DNA of 64,000 nt. Source: Xanthobacteraceae bacterium (GTDB lineage: Bacteria; Pseudomonadota; Alphaproteobacteria; Rhizobiales; Xanthobacteraceae). The translations under genes were made by a program, and so were the position numbers. Within the stretch, counting starts at the first letter, position 1, and each line of letters starts with the position of its first letter. Where the stretch lies: positions 406,776-470,775 of the forward strand of contig JALHMF010000002.1 of the NCBI GenBank assembly GCA_022844205.1, read 5' to 3'. Of the stretch, positions 40,101 through 49,044 are shown piece after piece. The notes beneath the pieces were generated by a model that saw only the letters and a list, made by a program, of their open reading frames with translations, was not told where the DNA came from and ran no database searches.

Positions 40101-42806
40101 ATGCACGGCGAGCAAAAAACAATTGCGACAGGCGAGGGCGGAGACAATCCGGCCCTCACTCCCGCGCGCGTCACGCCGATGATGGAGCAATATATCGAGA
40201 TCAAGGCCGCCAATCCGGGCTGCCTGCTGTTTTACCGGATGGGCGACTTCTACGAATTGTTCTTCGACGACGCGGAGACCGCGTCGCGCGCGCTCGGCAT
40301 CGTGCTCACCAAGCGCGGCAAGCATCTCGACCAGGACATTCCGATGTGCGGCGTGCCGGTAGAGCGTTCCGACGAGTATTTGCATCGTTTGATTGTGCTC
40401 GGTCATCGCGTCGCGGTGTGCGAGCAGATCGAGGATCCCGCCGAGGCAAAGAAGCGTGGCTCCAAATCCGTCGTGAAGCGCGACGTGGTGCGGTTGGTGA
40501 CACCGGGCACGCTCACCGAAGACAGTCTGCTCGAATCGCGCCGCAACAACTGGCTGCTTGCAGTCACACGCGCGCGAACTTCGAGTGATGCTGACGCATA
40601 CGGGTTCGCATGGGTCGATATTTCGACGGGCGAGTTTCACGTCGCCGAGCGCGACGCGATGCAACTGTCGGCGGAGATCGCGCGGCTGGAGCCGGGTGAA
40701 ATCATTCTCGCGGACCCGCTGCATGACGATCCGGAACTGCGCGCCTACTGGCGTTCGCTCCCGGCGGTGACGCCGGTCGGCAGGGACGTGTTCGACGGCA
40801 CGACCGCGGAACGCAGGCTCGCGTCTTTCTTTGCAATCGCATCGAGCGAAGCGTTCGGCCAGTTCAGCCGGCTTGAACTCACGGCCGCCGCCGCGGCGGT
40901 GACGTACATTGAGCGGACACAGATTGGGAAGCGGCCTGCCATCGCGTCACCCACGCGCGAACACGCGGAAGCCGTTCTTTCCATTGATGCCGCGACCCGC
41001 ACCAATCTCGAACTCGTCCGCACGCTCGGTGGAGAAACCAAAGGAAGCCTGCTTTCGGTCATCGATCGCACGGCAACCTCGATTGGCGCGCGTCTGCTTG
41101 CCTCGCGGCTTGCCAGCCCATCGACCGATCCGGATACGATCACGCAATGGCTTGATGCGGTGAAACATTTCGTCGAGCAGACAAAATTGAGGATCGAGGT
41201 TCGCGCGCTGCTGCGCGCCGCTCCCGATCTTTCGCGTTCACTGGCAAGATTATCTGTAGGACGCGGCGGGCCGCGCGACCTCGCCGCGATCCGCGACTCG
41301 CTCGATGCCGCTTTATCGCTGGCGAAGCTGCTGAAATCCGAACCGAATGAAATCGCTGCATCGGCAAAGGCGCTGGCTTCGCCCAAGCCAGAATTGCAGA
41401 AACTGTTGAGCGCTTCACTCGCCGATGAATTGCCGCTGCAGAAAGCCGACGGTGGCTTTGTCAGACCCGGTTACGATACGAATCTCGACAGCTTACGCAA
41501 GCTGCGCGACGACTCGCGTCAGGTGATCGCAGGGCTGCAGGCGCGCTACGCCGACGAGACTTCCATCAAGATGCTGAAGATCAAGCACAACAATGTGCTT
41601 GGCTATTTTCTAGAAGTCTCGGCGCAGCACGGCGAAAAACTGATGGCGCCGCCGTGGCGGGAGAAATTCATCCATCGCCAGACGCTCGCCGGCGCGATGC
41701 GTTTCTCTTCGACAGAGCTTGGCGAGATCGAGGATCGCATTGTCAGCGCCGCCGACAAAGCGCTGGCGCTTGAACTTTCAATTTTCGAGCAACTGAGCGC
41801 GGAAGTCCTGAAAGTATCGAAAACGCTCGAAGCCGTTGCCGATGCCCTCGCGCGCATTGATGTGGTTGCAGCACTCGCGGATCTGGCCGAAAGCGACAAC
41901 TGGGTTCGCCCGCAGATCGACCGCTCGCTCAACTTCAAGATCGAAGGCGGGCGGCATCCCGTGGTCGAGAATGCCTTACGCCGCGACGGCGGACCGTTCG
42001 TTCCGAACGATTGCGACCTCTCGTCGCCTTCAGGTGAAAAAGCGGGACGCATCTGGCTTGTCACCGGGCCCAACATGGCGGGCAAATCCACGTTCCTCCG
42101 CCAGAACGCCCTGATCGTCATTCTCGCTCAGATGGGAAGTTACGTTCCGGCCAGGCGCGCGCATATCGGCGTCGTCGACCGGCTGTTCTCGCGCGTGGGT
42201 GCGGCCGACGATCTCGCGCGCGGGCGGTCTACCTTCATGGTCGAGATGGTGGAGACGGCGGCGATTCTCAATCAGGCAAAAGAACGCGCGCTGGTGATCC
42301 TCGACGAGATCGGCCGTGGCACGGCGACCTTCGACGGGCTTTCGATTGCCTGGGCGAGCCTCGAGCACCTGCATGAAATAAATCGTTGCCGCACGCTGTT
42401 CGCGACGCACTTCCATGAGCTCACTGCATTGTCGGCAAAACTGAAGCGGCTCGTGAATGCGACCGTGCGCGTGAAAGAATTCCAGAACGAAGTCGTGTTC
42501 CTGCACGAGGTGGCGCCGGGTGTGGCGGATCGTTCCTACGGCGTGCAGGTGGCAAAGCTTGCAGGCCTGCCCGCTGCCGTAGTGGAACGCGCTCGAATCG
42601 TGCTCGCTGAACTGGAAGCATCGGATCGTTCATCGCCTTCGAAAAAACTGATCGACGATCTTCCGCTGTTCTCATCTATGAGAAACGCGCAGCCGCAAGC
42701 CGATCTGGTCGCCGAAGCGCTCGCGAAGATCGATCCTGACGTACTCACGCCGAAGGATGCGCTCGAAGCGCTTTACAAACTGAAATCGCTCGAACAGAAA
42801 AAATAA
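40101..42806 (+). CDS. mutS: DNA mismatch repair protein MutS
   Basis: Recognises base mismatches and small loops and triggers MutL. 901 residues with all domains: mismatch-binding Phe-x-Glu in [11 protein letters not shown] (about 45), connector, lever and clamp regions, the ATPase with [38 protein letters not shown] and the FATHFHELT segment, then a helix-turn-helix end. ATG 40101 gives a 26-residue lead before MMEQYIEIK. Divergent from maeB across about 120 bases. Stop abuts the OsmC-family gene stop on the other strand. Confidence 0.97.
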   Translation: MHGEQKTIATGEGGDNPALTPARVTPMMEQYIEIKAANPGCLLFYRMGDFYELFFDDAETASRALGIVLTKRGKHLDQDIPMCGVPVERSDEYLHRLIVLGHRVAVCEQIEDPAEAKKRGSKSVVKRDVVRLVTPGTLTEDSLLESRRNNWLLAVTRARTSSDADAYGFAWVDISTGEFHVAERDAMQLSAEIARLEPGEIILADPLHDDPELRAYWRSLPAVTPVGRDVFDGTTAERRLASFFAIASSEAFGQFSRLELTAAAAAVTYIERTQIGKRPAIASPTREHAEAVLSIDAATRTNLELVRTLGGETKGSLLSVIDRTATSIGARLLASRLASPSTDPDTITQWLDAVKHFVEQTKLRIEVRALLRAAPDLSRSLARLSVGRGGPRDLAAIRDSLDAALSLAKLLKSEPNEIAASAKALASPKPELQKLLSASLADELPLQKADGGFVRPGYDTNLDSLRKLRDDSRQVIAGLQARYADETSIKMLKIKHNNVLGYFLEVSAQHGEKLMAPPWREKFIHRQTLAGAMRFSSTELGEIEDRIVSAADKALALELSIFEQLSAEVLKVSKTLEAVADALARIDVVAALADLAESDNWVRPQIDRSLNFKIEGGRHPVVENALRRDGGPFVPNDCDLSSPSGEKAGRIWLVTGPNMAGKSTFLRQNALIVILAQMGSYVPARRAHIGVVDRLFSRVGAADDLARGRSTFMVEMVETAAILNQAKERALVILDEIGRGTATFDGLSIAWASLEHLHEINRCRTLFATHFHELTALSAKLKRLVNATVRVKEFQNEVVFLHEVAPGVADRSYGVQVAKLAGLPAAVVERARIVLAELEASDRSSPSKKLIDDLPLFSSMRNAQPQADLVAEALAKIDPDVLTPKDALEALYKLKSLEQKK

Positions 42807-43316
42807 TCAGGCTTTGCGCGCGATGACGGCTTCCGTGGCGACGGAATTCCGCACCGTCTGCAGCACGACGCAGTAGCGCTCGGTCAGGTTCAGCAATTTA
42901 TCGACCTGTTCCTGCGGCGCGTCGGTATCGAGCGTGAACTTCACGCGGATCGAACGGAATCCGACCGGCGCTTCCTTGTCCACGCCGAGCGTGCCGCGAA
43001 AATCGAGATCGCCTTCCGCCTCCACCGTGCCGCTGCGCACATCGATACCGAGTGCGGTGGATACGGCGCGCACGGTGACGCCTGCGCACGCGACAAGCGC
43101 TTCCAGCAACATGTCTCCTGAACATAATTCATGTCCCGACCCGCCGGTCGCTGGATGCAGTCCCGCAACCGCGATGGCGCGGCCAGTTTCGACCTTGCAG
43201 GATATCCCCTCGTCGAGCGCGCCTTTCGCTTTCAGCGTGATGACAGCCGCATCCGGCTCCTTGCGATATTTGTCCTTGAGGGGAGCCTGCAATTCGCGGA
43301 GTTCGGTCGCGTCCAT
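42807..43316 (-). CDS. OsmC-family peroxiredoxin
   Basis: A 169-residue OsmC/Ohr-like thiol peroxidase. Both reactive cysteines are visible: the first in MLLEALVACAGVTVRAV and the second in LTERYCVVLQTV. The middle (FRGTLGVDKEAPVGFRSIRVKF) matches the OsmC fold. Could reduce organic hydroperoxides, or be one of the uncharacterised OsmC paralogues. Stop codon abuts that of mutS on the opposite strand; the ABC gene lies upstream on its own strand side. Confidence 0.85.
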   Translation of the reverse strand: MDATELRELQAPLKDKYRKEPDAAVITLKAKGALDEGISCKVETGRAIAVAGLHPATGGSGHELCSGDMLLEALVACAGVTVRAVSTALGIDVRSGTVEAEGDLDFRGTLGVDKEAPVGFRSIRVKFTLDTDAPQEQVDKLLNLTERYCVVLQTVRNSVATEAVIARKA

Positions 43317-43347
43317 GATGATCCTCGTCTGAATTTCGGTGTCTATG

Positions 43348-44121
43348 TCAGATCGCAGCGGCCGGCGCCAGTTCCTCGCCCATGCTGCGGACTCGCAGGC
43401 TCATGTCGAGCGCGCTGAGGATTCGCCGCTTCAGCGCCTCGACCTCATTACCGTAACGGTCGCGCGGGCGTGCAAGCTGAACGTCGATCGAGGCCGCGAT
43501 GCGTCCAGGCCGCGGTTGCATCACCAGGACTCGATCGGCGAGGAACGCGGCCTCCTCCACATCGTGCGTCACGAGAACGAGCGTCGGCCTGAACGCAGTC
43601 CACAGATCGATCAGATGTTCATGCAGGCTCGCGCGTGTGAAGGCATCGAGCGCGGAAAAAGGTTCGTCGAGCAGGAGCACCTTCGGCCGGGGTGCCAGCG
43701 CACGGGCAATCGCGACGCGTTGCGCCTGTCCGCCAGAAAGCTCGCGCGGCCAGCAATGTGCATAATCCTTCAGGCCGACCCGTTCGAGCGTCTCGGCGAC
43801 AAGCCGCTCGCGCTCCACTTTCGGCCGGCCGGCGATTCCAAAGCCGACATTCTGGACGACGGTGAGCCACGGCAGCAGCCTTGGCTCCTGAAAAATCATT
43901 CCAACAAGCGGATGCGGAGCAGTGATCGTTTCGCCGTCGAGCTGGATGCGCCCGCGCGTAGGCTGGTCGAGACCCGCGGCAAGGCGCAACAGCGTACTCT
44001 TGCCGCAACCGGAGCCGCCGACGAGCGCCACGATCTCTCCTTCATGCACTTCCATGCTGACGCGTTCCAGCGCGCGCGTGCCATTCGGGTAGATTTTGTC
44101 GGTGGACTCGACGAGCAGCAT
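43348..44121 (-). CDS. ABC importer ATP-binding protein (nitrate/sulfonate/taurine type)
   Basis: A 257-residue ATPase: Walker A VGGSGCGKSTLLRLAAG, Q-loop FQEPRLLPW, signature LSGGQAQRVAIARAL, Walker B VLLLDEPFSALDAF and the H-loop VTHDVEE. The SsuB/TauB/NrtD-like group fits. ATG 44121 was chosen because it lies five bases from the permease stop, i.e. a tight operon. Partner permease and binding-protein genes follow. The solute is not decided by the sequence. Confidence 0.92.
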   Translation of the reverse strand: MLLVESTDKIYPNGTRALERVSMEVHEGEIVALVGGSGCGKSTLLRLAAGLDQPTRGRIQLDGETITAPHPLVGMIFQEPRLLPWLTVVQNVGFGIAGRPKVERERLVAETLERVGLKDYAHCWPRELSGGQAQRVAIARALAPRPKVLLLDEPFSALDAFTRASLHEHLIDLWTAFRPTLVLVTHDVEEAAFLADRVLVMQPRPGRIAASIDVQLARPRDRYGNEVEALKRRILSALDMSLRVRSMGEELAPAAAI

Positions 44122-44125
44122 CGTT

Positions 44126-44971
44126 TCACCGTTTTTGCGCGAACGCGTCTTGCCAGGTGAGAAACGGAACGATGCTTGCTGCAAGGATGCCGTCGGTGAT
44201 CTTGCCGAGCACCGCGAAGGTGAGGATCGCGGCGAGAATTTGGTCCGGCTTGCCAAGCTGCTGGCCGTCCACAAGGAGATAGCCAAGGCCTTCGGATGCA
44301 CCCATGAATTCGGCCGCTACGACGAACATCCAGCCAAGACCCAGTCCCTGACGGAGGCTCAGGACATAAGCGGGCAAAATCGCCGGCAAAAGAATCCGGC
44401 GAACGAGCGCCGGCGGCGACAGCCGGAAGATGCGCCCGACTTCCACGATCTTCCGATCGACGGACTGGATCGCGCCCAGTACGCCGAGATAGACTGGAAA
44501 GAAACAGCCGACCGCGATCAGCGCGATCTTCGATTCCTCGAAAATGCCGAGCCACAAAATGAAAAGCGGCACCCACGCGATGGAGGGGACGGCGCGCAAT
44601 CCTTGCAGGCTGGGGTCGATAATCTCCCGCGTGAGGCGGGAGGCGCCGGCAATCGCGCCAACGAGCGTGCCGGCAACGACGCCGAAAAAGAATCCGGCGG
44701 CGACGCGCGCGAGCGTTGCACCGATATGGCGGAAGAGTTCGCCGGTGATCGCAAGTTCATAAAGCGTGCGGAAGAGGCGGCTCGGCGGCGGCATTAAACG
44801 CCCTTGTGCGAGGCCGTAACGGACGGCCAACTCCCATCCAATCGCGAGCGCAACCGGCAAAGCAATCCCCAGCAGGATATGCGTGCCGTTCCTGCGTTTC
44901 TTTTTTCTGGAAACAGCAACCGGCGCCACCTGAGGAGCGGCGCCGGTACGCTCGATTGCACTCATCAACAA
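44126..44971 (-). CDS. ABC importer permease (SsuC/TauC type)
   Basis: A 281-residue inner-membrane permease with about six helices. The EAA-like loop near GLSAPALVRRILLPAILPAYVLSLRQGLGLGWMFVVAAEF matches the BPD_transp_1 family, and the N-terminal RKKKRRN is cytoplasmic. A further indicator of the SsuC group is PPPSRLFRTLYEL at the first periplasmic loop. Follows the substrate-binding gene and precedes the ATPase gene, all on the minus strand. Confidence 0.9.
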   Translation of the reverse strand: MLMSAIERTGAAPQVAPVAVSRKKKRRNGTHILLGIALPVALAIGWELAVRYGLAQGRLMPPPSRLFRTLYELAITGELFRHIGATLARVAAGFFFGVVAGTLVGAIAGASRLTREIIDPSLQGLRAVPSIAWVPLFILWLGIFEESKIALIAVGCFFPVYLGVLGAIQSVDRKIVEVGRIFRLSPPALVRRILLPAILPAYVLSLRQGLGLGWMFVVAAEFMGASEGLGYLLVDGQQLGKPDQILAAILTFAVLGKITDGILAASIVPFLTWQDAFAQKR

Positions 44972-44976
44972 CGCTC

Positions 44977-45951
44977 TCAGTTCGTCAGCTTCGAATTGAA
45001 GCTCGTATCGATGAGTTCATCCACCGTTTTCCGAACATCCACATTGGCGGCTACGACACCGGCCTGTTGGAGAGCGAGGCCCGCCGCGAGAATAGAATCA
45101 TGCTGCGGCTTGCCGATCGCGCTATGCGTAAGTTCGGTGCGTTCCTTCAACTGCTTCTCCGCGACATTCTGCGGAATTTTCGCTGCTTCCGACAGAAGCT
45201 TCGTCAGTTCCTGCGGATTCTGCAGCGACCATTTGCGGGCCTGCTCATAGACCTTGAGCACGCGCGCGACCACGTCCGGGTTCTTCTGGGCGAATTCCTC
45301 ACGCACGTTGAGGATGCCCCAGGTGTTGGCTTCCGGTTTGCGGAAGAACAACGTGGCACCGTCGTCGATTTCGGCGGCCGCCATCATCGGGTCGAGACCC
45401 GCCCATGCGTCCACATCGCCGCGCGCGAGGGCGAGACGGCCGTCGGCATGCTGCAGAAGGACGAAACGGACATCCTTGTCGGTGAGTTTTGCGTCGGCGA
45501 GCGCGCGCACCAGAAAAATATGTGGATCGGTGCCGCGCGTGACCGCAACGGTTTTCCCCTTCAGGTCGGCGACCGTCTTGATGCCCTTGTCTGGGCGAGT
45601 GACGAGCGCCGTCCATTCCGGACGTGAATAGACGTAGATCGACTTGATCGGATTGCCGTTGATGCGGGCGACGAGTGCTGCGGAGCCGGCGGTCGAACCA
45701 AGATCGATCGATCCGGCGTTGAGGAACTCAAGCGCCTTGTTGGAGCCGAGCGACTGTACCCAGCGGATCTTGGTGCCGTCCTTCTCGAATTCCTTTTCGA
45801 GCAGGCCCTGATTCTTGATGACGATGGAAACCGGATTGTAGGTCGCCCAGTCGATGCGGAGTTCGCCGAGACCCGCCGTTGCCGCCTGCGAAGCGGCCGC
45901 GATAGTCAGTGCGGCGATGGATGTTCGGAAGAAACGAAAGAGCGAAATCAT
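44977..45951 (-). CDS. ABC importer substrate-binding protein (aliphatic sulfonate type)
   Basis: A 324-residue periplasmic binding protein. Signal peptide about residues 1-26 (FRTSIAALTIAAASQAATA); then an SsuA-like start RIDWATYNPVSIVIKNQGLLEK, LGSNKALEFLNAGSIDLGSTAGSAA and later DAWAGLDPMMAAAEI. ATG 45951 begins the signal peptide. First gene of the three-gene importer, transcribed to the minus side. The likely cargo is alkanesulfonate or taurine, but no sulfonate monooxygenase gene is nearby, so other anions remain possible. Confidence 0.88.
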   Translation of the reverse strand: MISLFRFFRTSIAALTIAAASQAATAGLGELRIDWATYNPVSIVIKNQGLLEKEFEKDGTKIRWVQSLGSNKALEFLNAGSIDLGSTAGSAALVARINGNPIKSIYVYSRPEWTALVTRPDKGIKTVADLKGKTVAVTRGTDPHIFLVRALADAKLTDKDVRFVLLQHADGRLALARGDVDAWAGLDPMMAAAEIDDGATLFFRKPEANTWGILNVREEFAQKNPDVVARVLKVYEQARKWSLQNPQELTKLLSEAAKIPQNVAEKQLKERTELTHSAIGKPQHDSILAAGLALQQAGVVAANVDVRKTVDELIDTSFNSKLTN

Positions 45952-46012
45952 TTGGGTGCTCCAGCAGGTGATACGCGAATTACAAGCGCTGCGGATAACA
46001 ACGTGTGAACCG

Positions 46013-46030
46013 CGTTGAATTATTTCAACG
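46013..46030. promoter_or_regulatory. Inverted repeat upstream of the sulfonate-type importer
   Basis: CGTTGAA-TTAT-TTCAACG is a perfect dyad 62 bases upstream of the binding-protein start, followed by ACATT-CAATT-AATGT (46032-46046) in a very AT-rich 100-base stretch. It has the look of a repressor or LysR-type operator. Confidence 0.45.
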
Positions 46031-46163
46031 TACATTCAATTAATGTCAATATATATTAAATCACAAAATAAATAGGTAATTATAAGCAGGAAAGCCCAAT
46101 TGAAGCACCACATATGACTTGCCCGGACAGATCGGATATTCGGGTCGAAGCAGGATTTCTTTC

Positions 46164-48959
46164 ATGACCAAACCGAACCGCCACCGTGGGCAGCCTTCTG
46201 CGCCTCCGGACTTGATCGACGGGGCGGCTGTGCGCGCTGAAATCGCAGCCGAGATCGAGAAAAAGCAGGATGCCGGCGCCTTGCGTGCCTTGCTTGCGGC
46301 AACGCTGAAAAAAGCCCTGGTCGAGGGACGAGAGCGCGCGGAAAAGCAGTTGCTGGCGAGCGGCTCCGGTCGGGAATGCGCAACCGGCCTTTCATCCCTG
46401 ATGGATACGATCATCGGGATCGCGCACGAATTCACCGCGGGCGCGCTCTACAAATCGCAAAATCCGTCTTCGAGCGAGCGTATGGCGATTGTCGCGGTCG
46501 GCGGCTATGGCCGCGGCTTGCTGGCGCCCGGCTCCGACATCGATCTGCTTTTTCTTCTTCCCTACAAGCAGACAGCCTGGGGCGAGAGCGTTGCCGAGGC
46601 GATCCTGTATGCGCTCTGGGACATGGGTCTCAAGGTGGGCCATGCCACGCGCTCGATTGACGAGTGCATCCGCCAGTCGCGGGCCGACATCACGATCCGC
46701 ACCACGATTCTGGAGGCGCGCCATCTGATCGGCGACGAAAAGCTATTTGAGGAAATGGTCAAGCGTTTCAACAAGGACATCGTGCAGGGAAGCACCGCGG
46801 AATTTGTCACCGCGAAACTCGCCGAGCGCGACGAACGCCACAGGCGCGCCGGCCAGTCGCGCTATCTCGTTGAGCCGAACGTCAAGGAAGGCAAGGGCGG
46901 CCTGCGCGATCTCCATACATTATTTTGGATCGGGAAATATGTGTACCGTGTGAACTCCACCGCCGAACTGGTGGGGAAGGGCGTTTTTACCGGCGGCGAG
47001 CTTTCGCTGTTCCGCCGCTGCGAGGATTTTCTCTGGGCGGTTCGCTGCAATTTGCATTTTCTCACTGGCCGCGCGGAGGAGCGGCTTTCCTTCGATGTCC
47101 AGCGCGAGATGGCCGAGCGTCTCGGCTACACGCAGCATCCCGGCATGCAGGATGTCGAGCGTTTCATGAAACACTATTTCCTCGTGGCTAAGGATGTCGG
47201 CGATCTCACCGGCATCATGTGCGCGGCCCTCGAGCAGCAGCAGGCCGCACCCGTGCCGCGCTTGAGCCGCGTGGTCGCGACGCTGACCCGCAAGAAGAGC
47301 TGGAAGATCAAGGGCAGTGACGATTTCATTGTCAGCTTCGACCGGCTCAATGTGGTGGACGACGAGGCGTTCGAGCGCGATCCGGTCAATCTGATCCGCA
47401 TTTTTCACATCGCAGACAGCCACAATCTCGAACTGCATCCGAACGCATTGCATCTCGCGCGCCGCTCCTTGAAGCTGATCGACGCGGAACTGCGCGAGGA
47501 TAAGGAAGCGAACCGGCTGTTTCGCGAAATTGTAAGTTCCCGCAATACGCCGGAGACGGTACTGCGCCGGATGAATGAAACCGGTGTGCTTGGAAAATTC
47601 GTGCCGGAGTTCGGCCGCGTCGTCGCGATGATGCAGTTCAATCTCTATCATCACTATACGGTTGACGAGCATCTCCTGCGCTGCATCGGCGTGCTGCATG
47701 AAATCGAGCGGGGCACCAATCCGGAATATGGCCTCGCCAACCAATTGATGCCCGGTATCAAGAACCGCGATCTTCTCTACATCGCGCTGTTCCTGCATGA
47801 CATCGCGAAGGGCCGCCTGGAGGATCATTCGATCGCGGGTGCCCGCATCGCTCGCAGACTTTGCCCGCGTCTGGGTTTGAATGCGGCCGACACCGAAACC
47901 GTCGCATGGCTCGTGGACAAGCATCTCGTGATGTCGACCGTGGCCCAATCTCGCGACATCGGCGACCGCAAGACGATCGAATCCTTCGTCGCGGTGGTGC
48001 AAAGTCTCGAGCGGTTGAAGATGCTCCTTATTCTGACCACCGCCGACATCCGCGCGGTGGGCCCGGGCGTGTGGAACGGCTGGAAGTCGCAGCTCCTGCG
48101 CACTCTATATTATGAAACGGAGCCGGTGCTCACCGGCGGTTTCTCGGAAGTGAACCGTTCCAAGCGCGTGGAGATGGCACAGGCGGAATTCCGCGCGGCG
48201 ATGAAGGACTGGGACCCGGCGAAGGTCGAGCGCTACATCACGAAGCATTATCCGCCTTACTGGCTGAAGGTGGATATCGATAACAAGATCGAACATGCGC
48301 ATTTTCTCGATGCATCCGAACAGGCCGGCCGCTCGCTTGCGACGGCCGCAAAGGCGGACCAGCAGCGCGGCGTCACGGAGCTGACCATCCTTGCGCCCGA
48401 CCATCCGAGGCTTCTTTCGATCATTGCGGGCGCCTGTGCCGTCGCCGGCGGCAACATCGTGGACGCGCAGATATTCACGACCACGGACGGTCTGGCGCTC
48501 GATACGATTTCGATTTCACGTGAATTCGACCGCGACGAAGACGAAGAGCGCCGGGCCTCGCGCATCGCCGACGGCATCGAGCGCACCTTGCGCGGCGAGG
48601 CACAGTTGCCGGAAGTGATCGCGCGCCGCGCGCCGAAATCGCGCTACGGCGCCTTCATGATCGAGCCGGAAGTGAACGTGAACAATGTCTGGTCCGACCG
48701 GCATACGGTGATCGAGGTAATCGGCCTCGACCGGCCGGGGCTTCTCTTTAACCTCACAAACACGATTTCGCGCCTGAACCTCAACATTGCCTCGGCTCAC
48801 GTCGCGACCTTCGGTGAACGCGTGATCGACGTCTTCTATGTGACCGACCTCACGGGAGCGAAGATCGTTTCCCCTCAGCGGCAGGCCGCGATCCGGCGTG
48901 CCCTGTTGTCGGCGTTCGAACCGGTGGATGCGTCCGACCGCTCTAAAAGGTCCGCATAA
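46164..48959 (+). CDS. glnD: Bifunctional [protein-PII] uridylyltransferase/uridylyl-removing enzyme
   Basis: Glutamine sensor of nitrogen regulation: uridylylates PII proteins when glutamine is low and deuridylylates them when it is high. 931 residues: nucleotidyltransferase (GGYGRG at 113-118 and the catalytic GSDIDLL at 123-129), the HD hydrolase (LFLHDIAKGRLEDHS, about 545) and two C-terminal ACT domains (ELTILAPDHPRLLSIIAG at about 738; VIEVIGLDRPGLLFNL at about 849). ATG 46164 has AGGA eight bases upstream. No glnB/glnK gene is in the window. Confidence 0.97.
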   Translation: MTKPNRHRGQPSAPPDLIDGAAVRAEIAAEIEKKQDAGALRALLAATLKKALVEGRERAEKQLLASGSGRECATGLSSLMDTIIGIAHEFTAGALYKSQNPSSSERMAIVAVGGYGRGLLAPGSDIDLLFLLPYKQTAWGESVAEAILYALWDMGLKVGHATRSIDECIRQSRADITIRTTILEARHLIGDEKLFEEMVKRFNKDIVQGSTAEFVTAKLAERDERHRRAGQSRYLVEPNVKEGKGGLRDLHTLFWIGKYVYRVNSTAELVGKGVFTGGELSLFRRCEDFLWAVRCNLHFLTGRAEERLSFDVQREMAERLGYTQHPGMQDVERFMKHYFLVAKDVGDLTGIMCAALEQQQAAPVPRLSRVVATLTRKKSWKIKGSDDFIVSFDRLNVVDDEAFERDPVNLIRIFHIADSHNLELHPNALHLARRSLKLIDAELREDKEANRLFREIVSSRNTPETVLRRMNETGVLGKFVPEFGRVVAMMQFNLYHHYTVDEHLLRCIGVLHEIERGTNPEYGLANQLMPGIKNRDLLYIALFLHDIAKGRLEDHSIAGARIARRLCPRLGLNAADTETVAWLVDKHLVMSTVAQSRDIGDRKTIESFVAVVQSLERLKMLLILTTADIRAVGPGVWNGWKSQLLRTLYYETEPVLTGGFSEVNRSKRVEMAQAEFRAAMKDWDPAKVERYITKHYPPYWLKVDIDNKIEHAHFLDASEQAGRSLATAAKADQQRGVTELTILAPDHPRLLSIIAGACAVAGGNIVDAQIFTTTDGLALDTISISREFDRDEDEERRASRIADGIERTLRGEAQLPEVIARRAPKSRYGAFMIEPEVNVNNVWSDRHTVIEVIGLDRPGLLFNLTNTISRLNLNIASAHVATFGERVIDVFYVTDLTGAKIVSPQRQAAIRRALLSAFEPVDASDRSKRSA

Positions 48960-48975
48960 GCGCGCTCTTTGCCGC

Positions 48976-48990
48976 TTAACCCTGCCTTAA
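48976..48990. promoter_or_regulatory. CtrA-type binding box
   Basis: TTAA-N7-TTAA (48976-48990) matches the consensus for the cell-cycle regulator CtrA exactly; a second half-site TTAAC lies at about 49011-49015. The box is 55 bases upstream of the penicillin-binding protein ATG. Overlapping its end is the perfect dyad TAAATCG-CC-CGATTTA (48988-49003), and arms CGCGCTCT/AGAGCGCG (48961-48968; 49025-49032) bracket the area. Confidence 0.55.
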
Positions 48991-49044
48991 ATCGCCCGAT
49001 TTAGGTTTCCTTAACTGCGCGCGGAGAGCGCGTGACGAGGGGAT

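Noticed and set aside
39978..40724. N-terminal 249-codon extension of the malic enzyme frame
   Set aside because: It runs antisense through mutS; the family start with AGGA is at 39977.
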